A stretch of 64,000 nucleotides of DNA from Mycoplasmoides fastidiosum (lineage in GTDB: Bacteria; Bacillota_I; Bacilli_A; Mycoplasmatales; Mycoplasmoidaceae). Made by a program: the position numbers and the translations under genes. Below, in pieces: positions 10,570-21,577 of the stretch. A model generated the notes under the pieces. That model was not told the origin of the DNA, did no database searches, and worked only from the letters and a program-made list of their open reading frames with translations. Location of the stretch: contig NZ_CP101809.1 of assembly GCF_024498275.1 (NCBI RefSeq), forward strand, positions 248,001 to 312,000, written 5' to 3'. The stretch's first letter is position 1. The number at the start of each line of letters is the position of its first letter.

Positions 10570-13500
10570 ATGAAAAAGAAATTACACAAATGATCCGGAT
10601 GATTCAGTTTAGCTTTAACGGGTTTATCAATTATTGGTTGATGGTCTGGTTCGGTGACTTCTTGATCAACAACCCCAATTCAACCAATTCCATCCCGCTT
10701 AATTCAACAACAAGCCGAAGTAGTTAATCAGACTTCTGAAGCTGATAACACTTATTTATACCGACCAGGGGCCCTAGTTTTTCAACCTCATCTGACCAAT
10801 TGGACCCCGAAATATCCGTCCCAAATTACTCCGACAGATTTAGCGGGGATGTTTAGTTTCACCCAGCAAACTTCTTCAACAGGACTGCCAACAGCGACTG
10901 CATCAGGTTATGAATTTCAAACTGTTACTAACAACCAAGCAACTAAAGTCGAAATTAGTAATTTGCAAACTACTTTCAAACATGGTTTAGGTCAGTTAGC
11001 CAACCAAACAACCAATTTAATCATTGAAATAGTGAGTGCTAATGATGTTTTAGGCAGCGTGGATTTTCGGGTTTATCAACCAATTAGTGCTTATAGTTTA
11101 ACTAACGGGGTTTACAGTAATATTCAGTTAACTGATTCAGCAAATTACCGGGTATTAATTCTACCCCCCCAAAACCAACAAGCTAGTACAACTGATCCGT
11201 CGTTGTGAAAATGGAAGCAACAACCAGGTTTAAAACAAGCCCAGTTTCAGTTGCAGTGAAACAGCGATGCAAACATCATTAGTTTCATTAATCAAACTGC
11301 TTTAAAAGCTTCAGCAATCACTGCTGATTGAATTAAAACTAATTTTTTGATCACCACAGCCGATCGCGACCAAGCGTTAGCTTATTTAACACCTAATGAT
11401 TTACAGGTTACAACTCACGCTAATGATGCAGAAGGTTGATTACGGGTTGATGTTAAATTATCTGAACATTTTGCCAATCCCACCAAAACTTTTTCCCGAA
11501 CTTTTTTTGGGTTTAAAACAACCCAACCAGTTACAGCTGATGACCGGATTAAACTGCATTTATTAACTAATGACCAATTGTTAAATGCTGAAATTCAAGC
11601 TCCATTATGGGAGACTCAAGGTACTGATTCTTGGGTGGGACAAACTGTGCAAAATTTGTTGCCCACCCAATTCCTAACCGGGCGGAATCCAGCTGCTGGG
11701 TTAATTAATTATTCGCTGTTAGACTTAATTACTGGTCAACCAATTACAACTGGTGCTGCAGAATCTGGTGTCGCTCCTTTAAAAGTTAATGCAACTGGGT
11801 TCAACAACGAAATTGGTTATTTAAGTTTAGCCAACCAACGTTGAAACCAAAGTAATGAAATTCAAGTACCCGAATTTCAAATTACTAATGTTAAAGGTTT
11901 TGGAAATGATCGCACGGGCGAAGTAGATTTAATCATTTATTACCAGACGGTTAATAATGCTGGATCACTTATTCCCGCTGCACCAATGCATGTACAATAC
12001 AAAGGATTTAATACTAATCCCTTAAGCGGCTCATCCCTATTTTTTAGTTGAAACAGTTCATTACCAACCGAATTTGCCAACTTCAGTAGTGCTAAATTAT
12101 GACAGTTATTCAAAAATCAAATTAATGATCCCAATTACAACGGTGGTTATTTAACTACTCCAGCAGCCAAAACTTTTGTCCAACAATTTTTCACCAGCTC
12201 CCAAGCTTTCTTAACCGAATTTAACCGACCTTATAACGCAAATAATCAGGGAGCTCAGGTTAGTGTTAGACAAGTGAGTAGTAATGATCATCAATTAACT
12301 AATTTGCAAATTAGTATCCAAATGGGTCATTTTAACAACCAAACTAACCAGGTTTTAACTAACACTTTTCTAGTTCATGGCAGTCAAACTAATTTAGCTC
12401 CTGATCAAATTAGCACAATTGCACCAAAACCAGTTTTCTTGTTAGAAAACCACCAGTTTGCCAACCGGTTAGCAAGTAGTTTAACCGATGCTGAAATTTT
12501 GGAAATGTTTCAATTAACAATTCCTGCTTCAGGCGCTGGTTATACTACTAGTTTTGATCAAGTAAAAGTCTTTTCGATTGCGAATGATCAAACCGGAGAA
12601 TTAGTCGTTTTATTATTGTTTCCCCAATTCAACGGAATTGCTAATTACGAATTTAATTTCCGAATTAATTACTTTAAAACTAACCAATCTCTAGCTCAAG
12701 GATTATCTTTAACTCATGTACCCGTAATTAATTTACCAGCAACTTTTTTAGCGCGTAATCCCTTAGATCCAAATGATTTAACAGCGGCTGAAATTTTAGT
12801 AAACTTATTTTCTAGTTTACCTAGTGCAATTGCTAATTTGTTAGAGCCTAAAGATTTAACCGTTGTAGAACGCACCACTAATTCTGTGGTGGTCGATTTA
12901 AAACTTAATTGAAACCAACTTTTAGAACGCACGAACAACAGCAACAATAGTCTTACCCAACAAAGCCGTGTTGTTCATCAACAAGATGTGCATGATGAAA
13001 CTGATGTTTTACGGTTTGTGATTAGTGGATTTTTAAGTCCAAATAATCTGATTGTCCACAACCAAAACCCCCAAAATAAGGGTGCGGTTTTAGACACAAC
13101 TTACATTATTTTGATTGGTTTAATTTTAACCGGCTTATTACTAATTTTAGTATTAGTGAGTGCGGGTGTTTTCCATCGTCGTCAACAATTGTTTAACCAA
13201 GATCCTTCAGCTTACGCGCAAAAACCAGTCCGAGTACAGCCAACTAAAAAACCAGTGACTGTCAAACCAATCCCACCAAAATCAAGTGTTGCAAAAGTAA
13301 TTCCTAAACCAGCGGCTAAATCAAGTACGAAGTTTAGCAAATCAAGTTGGTTCAATAAAACCGTGAAAACCACAACTGCACCCACTGCTAACCTTAATAA
13401 AGTTGTTATAAACAATGAAGCAAAAACCCATAGTTTTAGTCATCAAACTCCACCAACCCCATCAGTTCAACCAAGCTTAATTGATCAATTCATGCCATCA

Positions 13501-13881
13501 GCTGCTACTATTCCAGCCGCACCCAAACCAGCGCCTAAACCAAAACCGGTTGCAAAACCAGTGCCACCAGCTGCTCGAGTCAAACGTTCGGCTGCTGATA
13601 TTTATTTCGCTTCTTGAAATAATCCACCAACACCAACTAAAAAACCAACCGTTGACAAACCAACTGTTCAACACTCCATACTTGCAGCCGGATCAACCCC
13701 AAAAACCCGAGCATCTAGTTTATCTAAATTCCGGTTTGGTTTTAAGAAAAATCCAATGTTTTTAAACATTCGGGGCTCAAAACAAACACCAACTACTAAC
13801 GCAACTAAAAAAGTAGTGGATCGTTATCACCGACCACGAAATACGATGAGTCATCGTTCAAAAGACTGGGGGAATCAATAA
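10570..13881 (+). CDS. Surface module protein A1 (bitopic, Pro/Lys-rich tail)
   Basis: A 1103-residue member of the A family (with the genes at 33695-36667 and 41530-44577). A basic N-terminus and hydrophobic signal or anchor (about 8-30) is followed by a large extracellular part (about 35-838) rich in Asn, Gln, Thr and beta-type segments. Family anchors are YLYRPGALVFQP, KYPSQITPTDLAGMF, NLPATFLARNPLDPNDLT and VLRFVISGFL. Units of the form N-D-x2-G-x-(L/V)-x-(V/F) and x-GF resemble lipoprotein-associated type-17 repeats. One membrane helix lies at about 840-866. The cytoplasmic tail of about 237 residues is Pro/Lys/Ala-rich and far longer than in A2 and A3; it ends in KDWGNQ, like the DWGKI ends of the relatives. 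The stop overlaps B1 (TAATG). The layout recalls mycoplasma P1 or P40/P90-type adhesins, but this is inference. Confidence 0.9.
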
Positions 13882-16800
13882 TGAAACACCATTGCAAAAA
13901 ATGACGCCATTATGCTAAATTCTCGTTGGGATTAGTTTTAGGTCTTGGACTTTTCACTACCACGATGGGAAGCATTAGTCATCGCCACACAATCCAAACC
14001 ACCACCCAATTAATTCCGGGATTGCAAACCCCACTTCAACGTCAAAGTGGCAATGCTACTTTCAACAGCCTTCTGTTAACTGATCCAATGTTTATTAACA
14101 ATGGTCAATTAGGCACTTATAACGGGCGTAATATTTACAATGTTGCGAACGGTTCATTATATTATGCTCGGGCAAAATCTGGGGCTAGTTCCAAAGTAGA
14201 AGGGAATAACTTTGATCGTTTAGTTCTAGTCAATAACAGTGATAATAGTGTGAAATGAACTGTAACTGCAGATGATTTAGCAACAGCCATTACTCTAAAA
14301 CGGACTGAAAGTAGGTTAACTGGTGCAAGTGGGGCTAGTAGCACTGTTGCGGTTTCTACAACGGTTTCACTTGTTCGGTTGCAAGGTTCAGTTTATTCAG
14401 CTACTGCTCAAGCTTTTTTTGTTAGTGTTTTTGCAGTCACAAACAGAAGTGCTAATACTGGTCACACGGTTGTTTTTAAAATTGATCAAGCTAGTGGTAG
14501 CAAAGAAGTTTATTTTGATGCCAATATTGAACCTAATAGTATGGTACTAAATGGCACAAGCTATAAGGAACGTGATTTTAACCACATTGTTATTAAAGAA
14601 GATGGGACTAATCCCAAGTTCTTATTAATTTCTGGTAATTTAACTGATAGAAATAGCAATGTTGCGGCTTTTGGACTAAATGGCAAAACTTATGATAGCA
14701 CAACTGGCATCACTACTTCTAATTTAAGTGATGATTTCGCTAATGTGCTTACTGCGGGTGGTAAACTAACTGTAACTAATGCGTGAGTCAAAAATAATAC
14801 TTTGGTTTTAGTTGCTTTTGCTCAAAATAACAAAGCAACAGTGAGTCAAAATGCAGCAGTCTTTGCTTTTGATTTAACCAACCATAACGGATTATCCAAC
14901 CCTAGCGTAGCTGCTTTAACAACTTTAAATGACCCGAACAAACAAACTTTTTTTAATCTTGTAGAAAACAGTCAAGGTTTGTTTTTAAACGCCACAAGTC
15001 AGCAACCAAAAACCGGCGCATTCAGTTCTGCTGGAAAACTATTAGTGCAAAAAATTGAGACTAGTACCAATAATAACCAAGCAAGTGTGCGGGTGGAAAA
15101 ATATGAAACCAATGTTGATTATTTAGCTGGAACAAGTTTAACTAGTTTTACAACCGCATTAAATAACAACACTAGCTTAGCAACTCAACCAGTTTATGTT
15201 GGGGTTAATGCAAACGGGGTTTTAGTTGGTTTAGATCAAGATTTTCATTATTTACAACAAATTACCATTGCCAGTCAAATCCCAGCTACAGCCAAAATAT
15301 TAGACATCACTAACAATGGTGTTAACTATTTATTGCATTTAAGTGATGGGCAAATTCTGGCTTATAACAACAGTGGGTTTGTGGGAAACGTTGGCAATTT
15401 AGCTAATGCAATTGAATCAGCTGCACCAATTGCTTTTATCCCCCAATCCCAAATTACGAATGGGGCCCAATTTACTACTAAAACTTTTGAAGAATTTAAA
15501 ACTGAGTTTGAAAAAAACCACGCCCAATTTTTTGTGCAACATGCACAATACAATACTGTAAATTATCAACCAGTTTATGAGTTTGAGTTTGTTAAAACAC
15601 CTGCTCCTACGGATGCGGCTTATCATGAAGAAGTAACAGTAAATGTTTATCAAAAATTACGCAGCCTACAAGCTGATGGTCAGGTTAATACTACAGATAC
15701 TAATGGGGCGAAATATTTTGTTGGATCTAACCAATACCAGTTATACAGCCAAGATGCAAGTGTTAGCTTAAAAGATTTAAGCAACACTTTCATTCCCCAA
15801 ACTCGACCATCTGATGTAGCAGCGTTTTATAATAGTGCTAATAATTACCAAGCTGCAGTTCGCGATCTTTTACAATTAAGTAATGTTAACGTCAATGATC
15901 AAGCTAATCAGAAAAATAATTTGTCCATTAAACTAACCGCAGATGATGTTAATTTAAGTTTAACAATAACGGTTAGTTTAGGTTATGCACGTTCTGGTGG
16001 GGCACAAGTTAATGATAAAACCTTTACACTAAAATTTGATGGATTTAACCGTAATGGGAATTTGTTACAAGAATTAACTTATACAATTAATCCAAAACCC
16101 AAAGAAACTTTAGCTGCCCAGTTTAGCCATAAATTACCATCTAGTTTAACTCCCCAACAAGTAATCACTAACTTCATCCAATTGTCTGACCAATTAGCCA
16201 AATATCCCCGCACTATTAGTATTGTGCCTAAAAATGGGAACGGAACCGCTTTAATTACCGTTAGTTTTAACTTTATTGGTAAAAATGTTTTCTTGACTGA
16301 AAACAAAACTGATCGCAACGTTTTAGTGACTTCAAATTCAATTACTTGAGAAACTCCCCAAGTCTTTAGTTTTGACCCAACTTTAAGTGATAATGTTTTA
16401 TTCAGTTTTACACCCTCTGAGGCCATTTTAGATAAAACAGTTCAATATAACCGTACTACCAAAAAACTCCGGGAATTAAAACCCAGTGAAATTGCAAAAT
16501 TATTTAAAACAACAACGACTAACCGGATTGACCGGTTATCTGCAAATTTAAAAACCGCAATTGATGATTTAGGTTTAATTGATGCATCAGTAGTGGCACG
16601 AGACCTAATTGATGATGTCCAAATTCGTCGGGTTAATGATTTATTGGGTAGTTTTAAATTGTTCGTGCGTCTAAAACAATCTTTACCAGGAAGTTTAAGT
16701 ACGCAATTTGAACAAATTTATCGGGGTTTTAACACCCGAACCCCAACGGCTAATGATGTGTTTCGCATTAATTTTACTGATGATCAAGCTGTTTATTTGG

Positions 16801-18092
16801 AACGATTTAAACCAACTCCAACCCAAAACTTATTTAACCGTCTACCTTCATCAGTAACAGTGGATGATTTGTTACAACGCCGAACCAATGAACCAAGTTT
16901 AAACGGGGTTCAAGGATGATTAATTCAATTATCAGCTGAAGCCGCTAATGCTGAACCAGAAATTAGTGTTAGTGCAGATAATCCTGGTGGTAATTTGTTA
17001 GTATCACTCTTCTTTGATACTTATTTAGAATATGATGCAACAACAAATAAATTCCAGTTCTTACGTAATGTTAAAATTAGTCGGGTGATCTCTGGTTTTC
17101 AAACAGGCGCGCCAGTTAATGAAGCAACCGGTTATTTCTTAAACTGAAAATCCAGTAATGATGTTATTTTAGCTGACACTAATTACCGGCTGGAACAAAT
17201 GACGGCTTTAGCTTTTGCTGATCAGGTTAAAAATTATTCAGATTACCAAATTGCTAATTTATTTGCTAATTTTTCGCCTGAAGTTCGGGCTAAATACCAG
17301 TCCCAACCAAATTTAATTAAATCCAATTTAGCAGTTGATAACAACCAAGGGACAATTACGGTGCACCTGAACTTTGATCAATGGGAAAATCAACACCAAG
17401 TGCGAAGTTTCCAACAAAAATTTTCCGGTTTTTTAATTCCCCAAAATGCCTGAGAAAATGCGTTAAAAACATTCGATCCATTAGGTACAATTGATTTAGA
17501 AGCTCCGCAATTATTACAACTGCGCTCAAACACTCCAGTAAATCAATTGAGTCAAACCACTTTAGCGCATTTTTATTCTTTCAGCGGTAGTATTTTTAAC
17601 AATCTAGAAAAAGAAATTTATTTCATTTTCGATGCAGAAAATGGGATGGGACAAATTCATTTTTTTGTGAAAACTCCGCAATTAGCTTCTAACCCTAACA
17701 CCATTCTTCGTTCTAATGTACCAGCAATTGCAACTGCATTAACACCCCAATTGGTTGATTCTGCTGCTGTTGTCCAACAGGCCGATGAAACTAAAGATGC
17801 AAGTACGAAGGTCTTTAATACTGATGCAATTCCGTACCAAAGGTTGCAAGCCAATGGTTTTGTTGAACTAACCCACTCAGGGCAAATGCTAGAAGGCTTT
17901 CAGCCTGGTCAAGTTACAGATGGGTTTTGATCAAGTGTTTTATATATTGCATTAGCAGTAGGATTACCGTTATTAGTTTTCTTACCAATTTTAGCTGGTT
18001 TATACTTCATCTGACACCGGCGGGCAACCTTGTTTTATGAGCGTAAATTACGTCGCAAACTAGAAAGCGAATACCGGAATCGGAACCGATAA
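13881..18092 (+). CDS. Surface module protein B1 (bitopic)
   Basis: A 1403-residue partner of A1, starting in the overlap TAATG. A basic N-terminus and hydrophobic segment (about 13-30, FSLGLVLGLGLFTTT) act as signal or anchor. Residues about 60-620 contain family anchors NGRNIYNVANGSLYYARAKS, FNHIVIKEDGTNP, HYLQQITIASQIP, LHLSDGQILAYNNSGFVG and FIPQSQI; the repeated four-strand rhythm suggests a beta-propeller-like fold (inference). Residues about 640-1290 hold type-17-like repeats (LPSSLTPQQVITNFIQLSDQ, NPGGNLLVSLFF-like, GFQTG). One membrane helix at about 1351-1375 precedes a short basic tail (FYERKLRRKLESEYRNRNR). B1 lacks the long Pro/Thr-rich juxtamembrane linker of B2 and B3. It is probably co-translated and complexed with A1 at the cell surface. 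Confidence 0.9.
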
Positions 18093-18147
18093 TCAAGTAG
18101 ATTTATTAGTTGGTTTAAAAAAAGAAACAAAGTGAAATTAATTGAAA

Positions 18148-20493
18148 ATGAATAAAAAAGCACATTTTGCTATTCTAAATATTAGCAATTTTAGTATTAA
18201 TATCGATAAAGCTCGTCAAGGAGATAACCTGTATAAACTGGTTCCCTTCACTAATTTCACCCAGTTAATTGACTTATTCAATGTTACTAAAATTTATTCT
18301 TATGCTTCAAATGATGCTGATTTTGAAACTGAGTTTTATCAAGCTTGTAATTTTCAAAAGGGTCAAGCCTATCATTTAAGTACGAGTTTAAAAAGCAACT
18401 TATACAATATTTATGAAGCAATTAAACAACACGACCAACTAGATACTCCAGCAATTCGGGTTGTATTAAGGATTGGTGAGTACTTTGCAAATAATGATTT
18501 CTATGCTTTAGAAGCGTTAATTCTAGTTTTACAAAAAAACTTTCTAAACAACCGTCATTTAAAATTTTATTTTGATTTACTAGTTGATCGACCGGTTTAT
18601 GATTGAAGTTTTTTAGATCGGGCGATCAGTTTATTGCAAAAAAATTTTGGGACTCGGTTATTCTTAATTAATTCTCTTGTTGATGCTTCAGGAATTATTG
18701 GATTTCAAAAAGCCCCATTAAAAATTCAGAAATTTATTGATCAAGTTATTTTTCAAAAACAACTTAAAGGATTTAATTCTTTACAAAACGTGGTTACTGA
18801 AATTAAAACCAATAACCGGATTAAACAGTTTTATATCAACCAGGATTTTGTGAAAGTTAAATTAAATGAATACCCAATCATTTTCTTTGATTTTGCAGAT
18901 CAAGTCATGGAAGAACTAAAAACAGGGGTTTTAAACCGTCAACGTGCCCGACCCCATATTTCTCCAAAAGTGATTTATCACGTTAATTATGCTGTGAACA
19001 CCCATGAACGTGATTTAAAACAAACAGAATTTATCGCTAACAAAGTTGCTGTTGTTTCCACTGAAGCTCGGTTGGATCCGATTTCAGCAATGTTAAGTGA
19101 TTATCACTTATTTTTAGTCGAAACTAAATACCAAAATAATCCGTTTACTTACTTATTTGACTTGGCCAATCAATATTATGCAGAGTTTAAGAAGTCATTA
19201 TTCTATGGCGATATTGTTGTTTTGGAATGAAACATCCTTAAAATTGCTAGAAAGTTCTTCTCACCAGCGGTATGGTTATTTGCTTTAGCGCTTTTCAATT
19301 TACATATTGCTAAAATCATTACTTTGTTACAAAAAGTGGGAGTTAAATGAAACCTGTTTTCTACTGGCTATGGCTTTGACCGAAACTTTAAAAAGTATGA
19401 TGATGCTAAAATTAATTTACTGTACATCACTAATACCATTAACGCGGCTAAAGAACCCTTTTCTTTCAAACCCCGAAACACTAGTATCAATTCTTTAGTT
19501 GATAATCTGAAGTTATGTTTAAACTACAAACCAATGCAACTTCGGTCTAGTTCAGCTGATGTGACGATTAAATTCAATCACGATTTGATTGAATTAGAAG
19601 CGGAATTAAAAATGATTGATAACAACAATTCCTTGTTGTATTACATCAATAAGTACTATAAACCAACTAAAACTGCTGATGATAAAGAAATCAAAGAACT
19701 AACTAAAGAACCGAAAAAAATTGATGAAGCCTTATTAAAACAAATTGGCAAACAAATGCCTTTATGATCAACACGGGTGTTTGAAGCAAATGAAGTAATT
19801 GAAGAGTGTAGCAAATTAAATTTATTTAATCCTTATTTAAATATTTTCTTTCGTGAACGTGATTTAATTGCTGCTGATGACATTAATTTTAATGATTTAA
19901 TTTACTTCTATTATGTGGCATATGTGTTTAAAGAAGAAAATAAACAAATCAATATTAACTACGAAGATCAGGAAAGTTTTGATAATTTATTTTTAACTCA
20001 CTATTTAAAACACTTAGAAAAAACTTGTAATTATTTAGGAATTAACAAAAGAACCAAACGCGATCAGAAGAAAATTATTTTAGATCAAGGTAAAATTTTT
20101 CGCTTATCCCATAATTCCAAAGCAACAGACAAGTTGTTTCAAGAATTTGCAACTAAACTAACTGACATCCATGATGCTAAAAGAGCCCGGTTAGAAAATA
20201 ATATGAAAATTTATTATGAAAAAATGGGACTAGATGATGCAGCTAAAAATAGTAGTGTTAACGAAGCCTTATGAAAACGGATTATGGAACGAAACAAAGT
20301 TATGACAAAATTGAAATTACACAAACGTTTCAATCTGTTACGGCAAAATAGTTCGGTTTATAATTATAACGACGTTGTTAAAGATAGTGCTATTACCAAA
20401 CGGTATGTCCCCAGTCGCTTATCGATTAATGCTAATTTAGCCGAACGCAATCGATCCCAACGTTTTACGCCCAAACCACAAGATGAAGAATAA
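18148..20493 (+). CDS. Unknown 781-aa protein downstream of A1-B1
   Basis: I do not recognise this protein. It starts at ATG 18148 (an in-frame TTG at 18142 is possible), 55 nt after B1, with no terminator between. It has no signal peptide. The sequence is mixed alpha/beta with many aromatic residues. One hydrophobic stretch at about 370-393 (SPAVWLFALALFNLHIAKII) may be a membrane-associated helix or a buried helix. The C-terminal 200 residues are strongly charged and helical (EEKQININYEDQE, ARLENNMKIYYEKMG), ending in a basic low-complexity tail (RSQRFTPKPQDEE). Eight Trp are coded by TGA or TGG without frame damage. Its place between an adhesin-like pair and a TIM-like protein suggests a cytoplasmic component of the same surface apparatus; this is inference from context. 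Confidence 0.85.
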
Positions 20494-20514
20494 AAAATAA
20501 ACTGGTTTTTAGTA

Positions 20515-21303
20515 ATGAACAAAATTATTTTAAATTGAAAAACAAATATGCAAACTTTTCAAATTGAAAAGTTTTTATCAGGGGTTGATAAGTATTTACC
20601 AGATAACTACATTATTTTGCCGTCATATTTAGGGTTGTTTAATTTAATTAAATACGGCAACAAAAAAGTCTATTTATCCCAAATTGGGCTACAAGCTGTT
20701 GCGCCGTTAGCTTATGGTGATTATATGGGTTCAGCTTCGTTTTTAGAAGCGAAAGAATTGGGTATGAGTTATATCATGGTTAATCATTACAATAGTTTTG
20801 AAGAAGCGCCCAAACTAAATAATTATAAAAACCAAAACTTGCGTTTGAAAATGCTTTTAGAATACGGCATGAAACCAATCGTCATTTTAGGAGCGCAAAT
20901 TACTGATTTAATTAGTGAAATTAGTCCTGCTCATGATTTACAACTAGTGATTCAAACAGAACTAAAGCGGTTGTTTGATGGGATTGAGTTTGTTAATGAT
21001 TCTGAAGTCGTGTTTGTGTATATGCCCTATTTTTATTTACGCAACCGCGTGCATCTATCTAATGAAGTTATTAAACAGCACTTATCAATTGTGGAGAAGG
21101 AACTAATTAAATTCTTTGGCGAATTTCCGGTGAAAAACAACTGTGCTGTAATTTATGGTGGTTTGATTGCTGATAAAGAAAACTATTCCTTAAAAGAACA
21201 TGGCTTATTCTTGGATGACGGCCATGATTTAGACCAAGTTTTTTACTGGTTAGACTTTGCTAATATTAAAAAAACCCAAGAACGGGCCAATGAATTGAAA
21301 TAA
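20515..21303 (+). CDS. Triosephosphate-isomerase-like protein lacking the catalytic Glu
   Basis: A 262-residue TIM-barrel protein. ATG 20515 is chosen because it supplies MNKIILNWK, the canonical start with the phosphate-binding Asn-Trp-Lys (Lys9). The order then follows TIM: APLAYGDYMGSASFLEAKEL for the usual GAYTGE..A.MLKD segment, YIMVNHYNSFEE for YVIxGHSERR (His91 kept, Ser-Glu-Arg-Arg lost), VFVYMPYFYLRN for the catalytic AYEPVWAIGTG loop, with Met170 in place of the essential Glu and loop-6 Gly-Thr-Gly missing, and AVIYGGLIADKE for the phosphate-binding YGGS. The second GG phosphate loop is replaced by LDDGHD. Triosephosphate isomerase activity is therefore unlikely. It follows the 781-aa gene by 21 nt and probably shares its transcript. 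A structural or moonlighting role is the likeliest reading. Confidence 0.8.
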
Positions 21304-21577
21304 AAGCGTAACAACTTTATTTTTAACAATTTTCCCTCCTTTTGGAGCTTTTTATTCACCGAAAAACTGGGTTTTTCAGCCCTAATTCTGGTAAAATTCG
21401 AAGAAAGCTATAATGTTATAGTTTGTTTTGATAAAATGAGACTAACTAGACAACCAATCAAAGATTTTGATTGGTTGTGGTTGTGTTTTAAATCAGTTAA
21501 TTTTGTTTGAAAAATAACAAATTCTTTTCTTTTTAAGCAAGGAAATATTTATTTTAGAAAGTAATGGTAATCACAAA
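21304..21577 (+). promoter_or_regulatory. Promoter and 5' leader of the 1043-aa surface protein
   Basis: CTCC/GGAG with a T-run (about 21334-21352) is a weak terminator for the upstream unit. TATAAT at 21409-21414 is a good -10 box; the -35 position reads TTCTGG. The expected leader of about 155 nt contains a perfect 12-bp hairpin (21451-21462 with 21466-21477, CAACCAATCAAA arm, 3-nt loop) followed by TGGTTGTGTTTT, which could act as an attenuator. Confidence 0.5.

Noticed and set aside
10570-18092. Direct naming of A1-B1 as P40/P90 and P1 adhesin genes
   Set aside because: Architecture is similar, but I see no diagnostic sequence match, and the order of the larger and smaller protein is reversed.
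20548-20550. Start of the TIM-like gene at the internal ATG 20548
   Set aside because: It would delete the conserved NWK segment; ATG 20515 in the same frame restores the canonical TIM N-terminus.
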